Below are positions 1 through 10,644 of a stretch of 64,000 bases of DNA, in pieces. Position numbers and translations under genes: made by a program. The number at the start of each line of letters is the position of its first letter. The stretch's first letter is position 1. Source of the DNA: Siphonodentalium dalli (lineage: Eukaryota > Mollusca > Scaphopoda > Gadilida > Siphonodentaliidae). The DNA lies in NCBI GenBank assembly GCA_032622095.1, contig CP136069.1, positions 99,972,278 to 100,036,277 of the forward strand. The letters run 5' to 3'. A model generated the notes under the pieces. It was not told the origin of the DNA. It saw only the letters and a list, made by a program, of their open reading frames with translations, and ran no database searches.

Positions 1-347
1 GAAAAAACGGCCGTATTATAGTATTGGTCTGTCCGGGCGTCCGTTAACCTGGTTTCCGGATGATAACTTTAGTTAGAGTGAACCAAATTTAATAAAATTT
101 GGTATGTGGGTTTATTAGCCGAAAAGTAAGTTCAAGTTTGAATTTGGGTTCTGCCCGCCAATTTTCACCGGAGTTATGCCCCTTATTTGACGTTTTTTGA
201 CTTAGAAAATCCTTGAAATTTGTTGTCCGGATGATAACTTTAGTATAGTTTATCGGAATGAATCCAAATTTGGTATATTACTTTCTCCCACCAAAACACA
301 GGTCAAGTTCGAACTTGGGTTCTGTCCGACCATTTTTGGCTGAGTTA
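1..347 (+). mobile_element. Family D element D1, left part (5' tip outside window)
   Basis: The window opens inside the 5' hairpin of a family D element (GGCCGTATTATAGTATTGGT), followed by a short TCCG tract and core repeats with the units GGATGATAACTTTAG and GAGTTATGCCCCTTAT. The element is interrupted at 348 by a Harbinger-like insertion and resumes at 2032. Its 3' end is at about 2320. Confidence 0.75.
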
Positions 348-2031
348 GGCCAAAAAAAAAAACGTCTCTGTTTCCGGTACCCGGCCTGGCTGAGATTTTC
401 TTGCCGGCCTCAATTTTTTTTTTAATTTTCACGAAGTCCATAGTAACCTGTCTGTCTGAGTTAATGGCTATTGTTTTCCCAATACCAACAGCAGAACTAA
501 CCACCAATCGCATACACACCTGGCGCATGTGTAGGCCATGTGCGCGATTGCGCATTCTTGATAAAAATAAGACAACTAGGTCGGCCATGAACGCAGTGAA
601 TACCGTCGCGTAAATCAAACTCTACCCTGACGAGTCACTACGGAAATCCCCCCGTCTTTTGTGGGCTGTGTACACTACTGTGTATTTTAAAAAATACAAT
701 GTATTAATTATACCGTTAGCTCCCTTAACTTCCTTCGCCTAATTGGGGGCAAAACTTGCCTGAAAGACCATCTGTTCGCGACAAACTTAAACAGTGAAAA
801 GCATGTGCGTTTTTGGCGGGAAAATGACAGTCCGTATTACGTTATCAGTCCTGGAAATTAGCGTCACCAAAATCCGAAATACCCATCACCATTGACAAGA
901 CGAAATCGTCATCAAAGATTAAAATGCATTGGCATCCTTGAATATTCACATAAACCCGATTTTAACCCACTTTAAATAAACAACTTCTGTTATGAATGAC
1001 ACAACAACTGGGTCACTGTGTCACCAACCAATCGCATCAGTGGGTTACGTGAATAAACTCTGTAACTATTTACGACAGACTCTCTTTGATGTTTTCCGAC
1101 CAAGCAGCAGATACCACTGATAGAAACAAATCGCACTGTATGAAAGTATTAAACACACGTTTCTGATCATCTGATGTGCATACATGTACTGCATGTAAGG
1201 ATTATTTGATAACTTGCTGTTAATTACACTGAAAGTTGGCAGGTAATCAATTCTGCTATTTAAAACTTTCCGGGATTGAAACAAAATAAGTCGGAAATAG
1301 GTGACTTTAAACCACAATACTAGTTAGTGATTTGGTAATATGGACAAGTTGTCACTGAAAAATAATGATCATCTATGAAGAGAAATAAGAGGGGATGAAA
1401 ATACAATAGGTTTTTATTGAAATGGCAAGTATTTATTCCATAAAACGATCTCTGTCAACACCAACACCTGTAATATTGCGTCGGCAGTGATAAATAGAAT
1501 GGCATAAAATGTGTAACCTCAGGCCCAATATACACCAGAGATATTCAGGGGAAGATTGGAACAAAACATGTTTATTCCTGCATATCCAAGAAGTCAGTAA
1601 CATTGTTCTGGTCACATGTAATTTGTAAATAAAGGTATCAGATGCTACTGTTGCATTGTGGGCTGGTAGCTACATGGACTACATGAATGTAAGAGGAATA
1701 ACTCTAAACCCATGGCCATAGCCTAATACATTGAATTTTCACACTGGAGCACATACTAGAGCTAGAAAATATCTTTAACACCTAATACATGACATAATAG
1801 TCCAGCAAGCTGCATAATATATTACCAGTTAGCATAATATATTACCAGTTAGCATGTATAAAAGCATGCCAATTTTATAATACATGTTAAAAGGGTGTAC
1901 TACACTATTTTATCACTTTCAAATGGCCGGTTTAAAAAAAAAAAAAAGTGTAAAAAAAAAAAAAACCCTGCCTGCCTACCTGGAAAATTTTCCCCATGTT
2001 ATCGGAAACAGACATGTTTTTTTTTTTGGCC
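348..2031. mobile_element. PIF/Harbinger-like non-autonomous DNA transposon
   Basis: Terminal inverted repeats begin GGCC plus an A run and then C(G/A)T(C/G)TCTGTTTCCG: left at 348-380, right (reverse complement) ending at 2031. The insertion lies in D1, and TTA is present on both sides (345-347 and 2032-2034), giving a 3-bp TTA target duplication. TWA duplications with GG(G/C)CC-type ends are typical of PIF/Harbinger, hence the call. The 1.7-kb interior shows no transposase reading frame. A direct repeat AGCATAATATATTACCAGTT occurs near 1810-1850. Confidence 0.65.
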
Positions 2032-2320
2032 TTATGCCCCTTTTTCGACTCAGAAAATTCAGTTTTTCTAATGTTTTTTGGTTTCCGGATGATAACTTGA
2101 TTTTGGAATGTTTATACGCAAAACTCGTTTTTTTGTGGATTACATATATCGAAATACAGCTCAAGTCCGAATATCTTTTTAATCCGATAATTTTTGCGAG
2201 AGTTATGGCCCCTTTTTTGACGTAATTTGACCGAAAAGACAGCTCAAGTTCGAATTTGGGTTCCATCCGCCAATTTTCCCCAGAGAGGGCGTATTTTGCA
2301 CGCCCAGCGTAGCTCTTGTT
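2032..2320 (+). mobile_element. Family D element D1, right part with 3' end
   Basis: Core repeats resume after the TTA duplication. The 3' end shows subterminal AGGGCGTAT, which is the inverse of the family's 5' start ATACGCCCT. A hairpin GGGCGT/ACGCCC (7-nt loop) follows at about 2287-2306, then the end CTCTTGTT. Confidence 0.75.
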
Positions 2321-3585
2321 GTATCTAGATATACGTGACACCATGTCTGAAATCACAAACATTGAAGCATAAAGGTGCCAATGTAGGTAATTTTGGATGT
2401 GGATATGTCGTTCAGAATAGACCCGCGTGATGGTGATTAATTGCTGCATACATTTGTAATTTGTATCAACAATATGTGGGTTGTCTACAAGGTGCTTTGT
2501 TGCTATCTGTGAAACTCAAGTTATATATGTTTAGAATTATGTTTAGAATTTTAGATAACCAATGCAGTTTATATGAATAAAATTCAATATTGATTTCCCA
2601 TATAGCCGCCATTATGCGCGATAAAACATAGTGGTACATATATGAAACCTTAAAACAACCGGTATGTTACATTCTTGAATGGACGTCATTCTGTGCGGCC
2701 AGTAATCTGTGACAGAATTCCTAGAATTTTCTACTTTCAGTTCCTGTCTATCCACCAGGAAATCTAACATGTTTCCTAAAATTTTGTGTCTGCATTATGG
2801 AATTGTTTCACGCTGAAGCTGAAGGATCCAAATGCAGACAATTTTGACAAACATTGAAAGAAATTTGTGTAGGCAATTAATAGCATTTCCCTCTCTGAAC
2901 TACTGTCATGTAGGTGTTTGATCTGTTGTCGGTAAAAGATTGAACAGAAAACTACCATTGGACTACACAATTATACCTACATGAACAGTGAACCTGTTTC
3001 AGAGTGTGTCAAATCTTTTAAAAATAATGTAGACAAATGATTTCCATGGGGTTTGCGATAAGTTGATTGAATTTTCTTACTGACACTTATTGTGTTAAGT
3101 TCAACATGGCATAACTAGATAGAAATTACATGCAACTTATCACAAACCCTCAATGAGAGTGACTTGCCTACTTCATGAATTTCATCATTTAACACCATGC
3201 TGTTCAACAGAGGTTTATGGAAAGTAACAAAGTATCCAAGTGACTGAACAATAACCACCTGATACGATTCAAGATTCTATTTGATGTTGATATCAAGGAA
3301 GGAGAATTGATATCGAGATTCGATTCGATACTAAAGCCTTGATTCGCAGATCCTTATATTCAAATTTTTTTTCTGCATTTTCCGATCTAGAAATATATAT
3401 ATTTTTTTGTCCTTCCGAGCAGATTCTCCATTACGGTTGATGAATCTCATTTTCACTTAGATTGCCGACTGAGCTCTCAAACTAATAAACTAGTGTGGAA
3501 TATTAAACGATTAGATAGTTATTTGCTTTGTTGGAATTGTAATCTGTTTACCGTCTTTCATTAATTAATATTTGTTTTGTCCTAG
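2321..3585. other. Intron upstream of exon 1, nothing identified
   Basis: This is AT-rich single-copy-looking intron with no supported gene or complete mobile element. A short degenerate GATATCGA/GATTCGAT-rich patch lies near 3300-3350. The pyrimidine-rich acceptor of exon 1 ends at 3585. Confidence 0.5.
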
Positions 3586-3659
3586 ATGTATGGCGGAGGA
3601 TTTCCACCGGGCTATTATCCAGGCATACCAAGACCCCCGTATCCCTATGATCATGCAAG
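3586..3659 (+). CDS. PRRC2: PRRC2-like exon 1 of window (Gly/Pro/Tyr-rich)
   Basis: This 74-nt internal exon follows a pyrimidine-rich acceptor ending TTTTGTCCTAG and is followed by donor GTGGGT. Read in phase 0 it encodes MYGGGFPPGYYPGIPRPPYP then YDHA plus two bases of an Arg codon that exon 2 completes. The first codon is ATG, but I read it as an internal Met. It directly follows a good acceptor, and in vertebrate PRRC2A a comparable Pro/Tyr/Met-rich stretch lies about 200 residues into the protein, just before the conserved GWAGA motif. The segment is low-complexity and probably disordered. The preceding exon is not visible in 1-3585. Confidence comes from the exact phase match with exon 2 rather than from composition. 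Confidence 0.82.
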
Positions 3660-3676
3660 GTGGGTACAATCTAATG

Positions 3677-3716
3677 ATGAACCGATATTGGGGAAACCAC
3701 CATCGGCCGATACCCG
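3677..3716. repeat. Inverted-repeat partner of 59313-59350
   Basis: About 39 bp (GAACCGATATTGGGGAAACC then ACCATCGGCCGATACCC) matches the reverse complement of 59313-59350 with only a few differences. It starts 17 bp after the exon 1 donor. It resembles the end of a hAT-type element (ACCGATA/TATCGG motifs), but no complete element can be drawn. Confidence 0.55.
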
Positions 3717-3740
3717 ATTGATAAAATTTATTTTCTGCTG

Positions 3741-4540
3741 ATGCTGATTAACTCCTATATATTTTGGAACGTCTCTCTGTCTGTATGTTTGTTATTTGTA
3801 GACTCGAAAAATGCTCACATTTGGTATGTAGGCCTACTCTGATCCCAGGAACAAATATGGGCAGGTCCAATTTCATGTGCAACCATATCCTTGACCTTGA
3901 TCTCGCTCATGTTTCTGGACCTCGACCAATCCGACTCAAATTGGGGATGTATCCTTCTTTGATCCCGGGAACAATATGGGCAGGTCCTTAGGCACACTCT
4001 ACAGGTCCTTAGGCACACTCTACAGGTCACATCTCTCATTCAATCGTCGGCAAACTTCATATGAATCTTCGGGGTGACCTCTAGATTGGAGCCTCCTATT
4101 TTGACCGAAATTCATCAAAAATAGCTTGGATTTCAAATTTGATTCCATTGGCATACCCTGCAGCCCGCATCTGACATCCAATGGTCGCCAAACTTCATAT
4201 GGATCTTCGGGGTGACCTAGATGGGAGCCTCCTATTTTGACCAAAATTTGTTAAATAACATTGCGCTGGCAGCCATTTTGGATTTTACTGTTTGCGTGAC
4301 AAAATCCTTTGGCACACCCTACATGGACCAATTTCCTAATCCGATCATCACTAAACATCTTAAGGAATTTCTGGGTGACTCTAGATGTGAGCCTCCTATT
4401 TTGACCATAATTTGTTAAAAAACATGGTAGCCAGCACTCCTCGTCCGTCCGTTAAGAATCATCTTCTCCTCCAGAACCGTAAGACGGAATGGGTTCATAT
4501 TTGGTGTGGATGTTCCCTAGGTGAATATGTTGTTACAAAT
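3741..4540 (+). repeat. Degenerate family C-like core repeats joined to a family B-like head
   Basis: Units with GATCTTCGGGGTGACCT, GAGCCTCCTATTTTGACC and GCAGCCATTTTGGATTTTAC recur at roughly 130-180 bp. They resemble diverged family C cores (GGGCTACAGG, CAGCCATCTTGGATTTTAC). At about 4430 the sequence changes to family B head sequence (CACTCCTCGTCCGTCCGT, then GGGTTCATATTTGGTGTGGA) without the B hairpin, so the block is chimeric. Confidence 0.55.
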
Positions 4541-5437
4541 TACTGTGCCGATATTAAAATCATATCAATATATATATCATTCTAGGTAGTCCCTATTGTA
4601 CAGGTAGTACAATGTCATAGTTTGTCATTCTTTATATCGGCTTAAATTAGTTCATGTCCTTCAAAAAGTTCTCCATACAGGGCAATTCCATATTGGAGAG
4701 AAACAAATGCAAAAATTCTAAAAGAATTGTACTTTTTTTCTGACATTGTCCCTTTTGAAGACATATAAAAGGATAGAAAAATGTGCATTTTGTTATCTCC
4801 AAAACCATTTTACACACTTTTACACATCCTTGAACATTGGGTATGTAATTCTAGAAAAAACTTATTTTTTGTATACTTTTCAAGATTGTTGATGAAATCA
4901 TATCAAACACTATCAAATTAATTGCATGTCTCATTATGAAGCGCAGGCAATCACAAGTCAAATAATACCATTTTGGAGAGGTGGCTCCCCTCATTCAGGG
5001 TAAAATATTCCAATTACTTCTCACCTTGTTGATTGACAAGTTAAAATGTTATGAAATAAATGGATATAAAATTTATTTGATATAAAACGGAATATTGTCT
5101 TTCATTAGGCCAAAACAAAATGGGTTTTGTTTCACGGGCACCGGCGCGTCGACTTTTAACCCCCGCGTCAGTGCTTTTTATTGGTATTTTGACCCCAGAA
5201 AATATAAAATAGACCTAATTCCAAGAAATACCACGAAAATAGGTAACAGCAAATACAACTCGCGATTTTACATCAAGTAAGCTTTAATATTCTGTCTTGT
5301 TTATTACCTATGTAAAGGTGTCATTCAACTGGATTCAGAGTGTAAGTATTCCACAAACAAATCCGGGGAACTTGCCAGAAAAGGAGAGTTTATTTATATG
5401 CAAAAAAGTATTCATTTTGGATCGATCGATTGGTTTT
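4541..5437. other. Intron with one dispersed repeat (4681-4810)
   Basis: No gene is seen. The stretch 4681-4810 (GGCAATTCCATATTGGAGAG ... TTTTGAAGACAT) has a close copy at 21335-21471. The rest is AT-rich and unassigned. Confidence 0.5.
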
Positions 5438-6297
5438 TATGTTTACCCATACCATAGTATGGTAAACATAGTGTCGTCCGGATTGACCACTCGTCGTTCG
5501 TCCGTCTGTCTGTACGTCTGTCCATAGACACTTTACGAGTAATGCGATGACTCAAACATTTTCTATACGTTCCGAACCAAATTTTGTATATGGGTTTCTC
5601 AGCCGAAAATGCGAACTCATTCTAGGTAATGGTCAGGTAAAGTAAGTTCGTCCGTCTGTCCATAGACACTTAACGAGTAATGCGATAACTCAAACATTTT
5701 CTATCCGTTCCGAACCAAATTTTGTAAATGGGTTTCTCATCGGAAAATACAGATAGAGTTCGAATTTGGGTTTGATCCGAGTTTTTGTTACAGAGTTATT
5801 ATGGCCCTTTTACGACTTAGAATTAACGCATTTTGCCATAACTCAAACATTTTTTATCTGATTGGAACCAAATTTGGTATGTGAGTTTCAACATACAGAT
5901 CGACTTCGAATATGGGTTTGATCCGATTTATTTTAAAGGAGTTATGCAGTCTTAACGTACACTGCCATATAATTGCCTCAGATCTGTGGAGAAACACAGT
6001 GCAAGGCCATTAAAATTATTCCTTCCACAACACTGGGCATATACGCTATACTGTATGACACTTTTTCGAGAAAAAAATTTGAAGAAATTGTTTGTTATTT
6101 TATTTAAATTTATTTTTAACTTTTATAATAATAATAATAAACAAAAATGTCATTGAGTCTTTCATTTGTTTTCATTTAGATATTGATGATTATGATACAA
6201 GTTGATTAAAAGGTTCCCAATGTGTCCCTTTAAATATTTAGTAATGAACCCATAAATTAATAGTGTTAAGGTGCCATTACATGACTGAGCCGTTTTT
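5438..6297 (+). mobile_element. Family A element A1 (5' part)
   Basis: The 5'-terminal hairpin is at 5438-5470: arms TATGTTTA/TAAACATA and CCATAC/GTATGG, one bulged C, loop CATA. A TCCG/TCTG tract follows, then core units with GCGATAACTCAAACATTTT, ACCAAATTTTGTATATGGG and GAGTTATGGCCCTTTT. The element passes into the (ATA)n and GATATTGATGATTATGAT region typical of family A. Family B element B1 starts at 6298. The 3' end of A1 was not located. Confidence 0.7.
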
Positions 6298-9200
6298 AGC
6301 TCACCTGAGACGAAGTCTCCGGTGGAGCTATAGTCATCACTCCTCATCTGTTGTCCGTCCGTCTGTCCGTCCGTCAACTTTTTTAAAAACATCTTCTCCT
6401 CTGAAACCATTATACCGAATTGGTTCATATTTGGTGTGGATGTTCCCTAGGTGACTCTCATTCAGATTTGTTCAAATGAGGTCACTGGGTCAAATAGTTG
6501 CGAAACAAGGGCCATAACTCTATTCCTCCATAGTAATTCTTACAACAACTTCTTGTCCATAACCATTGTTCCGATTTAGCTAATATTTGGTATGGAGGGT
6601 CATTGGGTGACTGGTGTTCAGATTTGTTCAAATGAGGTCACCCGGTCAATTAGTTGAGAAACCAGGGCCATAACTCATAGTAATTCTTGCAATGACTTCT
6701 TCTAAAAAAAATATTGGGCCGATTTAGCTTATATTTTGTACTGAGGCACCTTGGGTGACTGGGAATCAGATTTGTTCAAATTGGGTCACTGTGTCAAATA
6801 GTTGCGAAACCAGGGCCATAACTATATTCCTCCTTGGTAATTCTTATAACGACTTCTTGTCTAGAACCATTATGCCGATTTAGTTTATATTTGGTATGGG
6901 GGGTCATTGAATGACTGGGGTTCAGATTTGTTCACATGGGGTCACTGGGTCAAATAGGGGTGGAGCCAGGGCCATAATTCCAAAAAAAATAATAAAAAAT
7001 TCAGGAACTCCTGGATCGATTTAACATAAAAAAAAAAAATTATCACCTCCCCCCCCCCCCCCCACATAACCCAGAACCCCACCCTGCCCCCAACCAACAG
7101 CATTCCACCCTATCTCATCTCCTAACTCACAGGATCTCTCCCACCAGCAGATTCAGTCAATTGTATTAGCTACAGACAGAGAGGGAGGTAATATAAATAC
7201 ACACAGTCATCAATTGAGATGTTTATCAGGCTGACATGTGTGAACTAATGCTTAGCTAGCACTCATGCCAATGTGTGTTATTAAAATAAAATCAAAACAA
7301 ATTATTGTTCTCTAACCTGAATTTAGTGTGTCTGGCATTTGCAGAATGAGGTTCCCAGAGGGTGAATTTAGTTATGCTACCCTGCACAGCAGTCTAGCAT
7401 CACCATTCTGCTTAGGCCTCATCTTCTGGGAAGTATATATGCACTTAAATTGACATTTTTACTTTTTCCCTTCTGTTTAGTTTCTATATCCCCTAATTTG
7501 TGAATATAAAATGCATAATTGAGGTGCCCAATGGGTGCACATCACCAACTTTAACTGGTGAACTTAAATCTAATGCTATGTCTCCCATAGCAGTTGAGGC
7601 CTACACAGAATGAGGTTCCCAGAGGGTGAATTTGGTGATGCTAGCCCGCATTGTAGGATTGTGTCATTAAATTCACCCTTTGGGGATCTCATTCTGCAAA
7701 TGTCAGGCTTGGCTTTTCGAATATTATGTTCTTAACCACCAGTATCCAGTTGAACTCATTATACCTGATTTTGCAAAGAAAACTTGGGGGGCATATTGCA
7801 TTGAATTTGTCAGTCTCTATGTCAGACTGTTTTCCCATCCATCCATCTGTCATTATGTCTCTATCCGTCCATCAATTGTTTTCTTCTCCAGATACATATT
7901 AAAGACCAAATGGGTTTATATATTTAGGTGTGGATGTAAATCCTTGTTTTGATCACAGCTGTAGGAGTAACACAATACATTGGTATTGCTGGGCAAAATG
8001 TTTGTGCCATCATTAATTATATCCATGTCAATAGGTCTCCCAGACATTCTGGTAGCTGATAGTGGCTTTATGAATGGAATTTTATCCCATGTTTATCTCC
8101 GATACAAATTATCTGTTTGACAGAAAGTTTATTTTTACTATTAATATTAACCATTTCATGACCAGAGTTGTGCTGGTGAGAGCAATGAAGACCCTGTGCT
8201 TGTGCATTCTCTTATATATGCTCCCATGGGAAGCCTCCCATATAAAAGAGAATGCACTGGCTTTCAAGGTCATGGTAATTTTGTTGAGCCAATAGGCATT
8301 CAAATAAATCATGTATGTCATATTCTTGCAGGGATGTCGCCACTGTGTGGGGGGGGGGGGGGGGGGGGGGCGGTGATTTACAGATTTGTTCAATGAAATG
8401 TAATTTTTGAGCTCACATCTTCTCTAGACTGAATGGGTTCATATTTGGTGTGGATGTTCCCTAGGTGACTTACATTCAGATTTGTTTAAATGAGGTCACT
8501 CTATCAAATGGTTATGGAGGCAGGGCCATAACTCTTGCCCTCCACAGTAATTCTTAAAAACTACTTCTTCTGCGGTACCATCAGGTTGAATGGGTTCATA
8601 TTTGGTATGAACAGTCCTTGGTGACCCGGAGTTCAGATTTTTTTTCAAATGGGGTCTTTGGTTTTAAATGGGGTCACCTGGTCAACTAGGGGTCAAGCAA
8701 AGGACAGTTTTCCTCTTAATATGCTTCCTTCACACAGACCATCAGGTCTATTTTACTGATATTTAGTATGAAGGGTTCTTTGGTGTCTGGGATTCAAATT
8801 TATTCAGATGGGGTCACCAGATTAAATAGAGTGGGACCAGGGACATAACTGTTTGTCTCTATAGTAATACTTAAAAATGTCTTCTCAAGAGAGGTTGGAC
8901 TATTTAGCTTACATATAGTATGGAGGATCCTTTTGTGACTGAGATTCAGATTTGTTAACATGAAGTCAACCTGTTAAGAAATGACGGGGCTATGGGGACT
9001 TCACTTAAAACATCTACCTTGGAACTACCTGACAGATTAATCTGACATATATATGGTGTTTTCGGGTTCATGGATAATTGGGCTTCAAACATGTCTAAAT
9101 AAAAAGGTGCTTGTGAGATTGGTAATTTCGAACAATTGAGAAAGTTTGAGACGTCAGTTGTGAAATTCCAACCTAAGACTTGGGAATCTGGAGCCCGGTC

Positions 9201-9431
9201 AGGAGGGGATATGTTGAGCTGGAGGGGGGTGATCTGTAGTGTTCCATTGGTAATTTAAAGGTAGATATTCACTGATCGACATGAAGCCTCTCTAGCCACA
9301 TATCCTGTTTCTAAAGATCCACTTCTTTTAAAGTGATTATGAAAAGTTCTGACTGTTATGGTCTCAAGAGTCCCAGTCTTATCAGTATTTGCAGTCTGGT
9401 GAGCGACCCCACAGTCTTTGACTGTCTTGTT
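6298..9431 (+). mobile_element. Family B element B1, complete (3.1 kb)
   Basis: The 5' hairpin is at 6298-6329 (AGCTCACCTGAGAC, loop GAA, GTCTCCGGTGGAGCT). It is followed by TAGTCATCACTCCTC, a TCCG/TCTG tract and core units carrying GGTTCATATTTGGTGTGGAT, CAGATTTGTTCAAATG and AGGGCCATAACTC. Inside are a poly-C tract (about 7050), a palindromic module (7325-7710) and a poly-G tract (about 8350). The 3' end has subterminal GTCTGGTGAGC (inverse of GCTCACC..GAC), hairpin ACAGTC-TTT-GACTGT (9411-9425) and terminal CTTGTT. Confidence 0.75.
7325..7710. repeat. Palindromic module inside B1
   Basis: Starts TGTCTGGCATTTGCAGAATG and ends with its near inverse (CTCATTCTGCAAATGTCAGG). A second inner palindrome pairs CAGAATGAGGT..CCAGAGGGTGAATTT with AAATTCACCCTTTGGGGATC. 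Copies sit at the same relative place in B2, B3 and B4. Confidence 0.65.
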
Positions 9432-9569
9432 GCTTACAGCACGGATCCCCCATTAATGTCAAGTAGCAGTTAAATAACAGAATTCCTCCTGATATCTGAT
9501 AAAAAACAGGTGTAGTTCACAATATTGGAGTGTACTATATAGACTGCCACTGGTTAATAGAATGTTATT

Positions 9570-9966
9570 ATCCCCCGCCAAATTGAAAATTTGCAGGGGA
9601 TATAGGAATGGGTTCCATCCGTCTGTCCGTCCGTCCCGAATTTGTAAGTCATAACTTGAACGAGTGTCAATGGATTTTTAAAGATTTGTGGTATATGAGT
9701 TCACCTGGCCATTACCTAGAATGAGTTCGCAAGCCAGATCCGGCCGGATATTTTTACCGGAGTTATTGGACTTTGTTTATTATTTTTGTTGAATTTACCA
9801 AATAGCAAATAGACGACTTCACAGGGCTCATTTCCACAAATGTCAACGGATTTCAAAGATTTTTGGTATATGAGTTCACCAGTATCTAGAACGAGTTCGC
9901 AAACCAGGTCCGGCCGGATATTTTCAGCAGAGTTATTGGACTTTGTTTATTGGTATATTTATTCCC
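9570..9966 (+). mobile_element. Family F element, 5' part
   Basis: The 5' hairpin (ATCCCC..CCAAATT, loop GAA, AATTTGC..GGGGAT; 9570-9602) is followed by a TCTG/TCCG tract and two core units about 178 bp apart (GGTATATGAGTTCACC; CCGGCCGGATATTTT). It has the same layout as families A-E but its own sequence. It is interrupted at about 9967 by a hAT-like end, and no 3' end was found. Confidence 0.6.
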
Positions 9967-10644
9967 ATGACTAGTGATGTAACGATACGGGGGTTATCGG
10001 TGATAGCCGATATTTTCAGCAGAATTATCGGCCGAAACGATACAGATACCGATAAGTCTTGTACGTGAACAAAACTCCATATCAATTTGTCTTTTAAATT
10101 GCAAAGTATTGTCGACAAAGAACCGATAACCTGGTCGCAAAAAAAAGTTTAGTTTATGTTCCCCAAAAACCCTGGCAAAACGATTTAATATTTCATTGCA
10201 TTCAAAAGATTTCTTCAATATTTGTTTGATTCCGTTACTGTGCCTTACGGAATCAGTCCATAATCCATTTGAGTCAATAATCAAATTCACTCAATGTCAA
10301 TTTGCCAAACTCAATCTTTTTCAGAAGTTGAACTCGCATTTAATAACACCTGCAATGTCCCGCATAAATGATTTTCTCTGCCCATGACGGCAGATACAAA
10401 TCCCGCCCATATAGCACTCTTGATTTGTTCAGATGGTTCAATCAAACAAGTTAGTCACCTCCTCCATCTTCAGTAATCGTATATCAGAACGTCAATCAAT
10501 TTGAATCAAGGGCACTTTAAACACACGCACTTAAATGTTGTTAACACATGTTTCTATATAACGAGGAATAGTGAGTAACGACTGCGGCGACTTTAATGCA
10601 AACTGGTCAAATGTGACTCGTCTATTTATAAACACTGTGATTTT
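9967..10644. mobile_element. hAT-like element, left part (interrupted by A2)
   Basis: Begins TAGTGATGTAACGATAC, similar to the hAT ends at 15328 (TAGTGATGAGCCGAT). Sequence at 10560-10644 is an inverted relative of 46040-46110 inside the hAT element at 45772 (shared TTTATAAATAGACGA). The match resumes at 13851 after A2, so A2 lies inside this element. The right end and the target duplication were not found. Confidence 0.5.

Noticed and set aside
3586-3588. ATG at the start of exon 1 as the initiation codon
   Set aside because: It directly follows a strong acceptor, and vertebrate PRRC2 has about 200 residues before the matching region, so an internal Met is more likely.
6162-6454. Bacterial-style operons, ribosome binding sites or terminators
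   Set aside because: Long introns with GT-AG splice sites and the animal PRRC2 gene make the window eukaryotic. The apparent hairpins are transposon ends.
9967-10020. Complete hAT element starting at 9967
   Set aside because: Only a left-type end (TAGTGATGTAACGATAC) is visible. No matching right end or 8-bp duplication was found, so only a partial element is listed.
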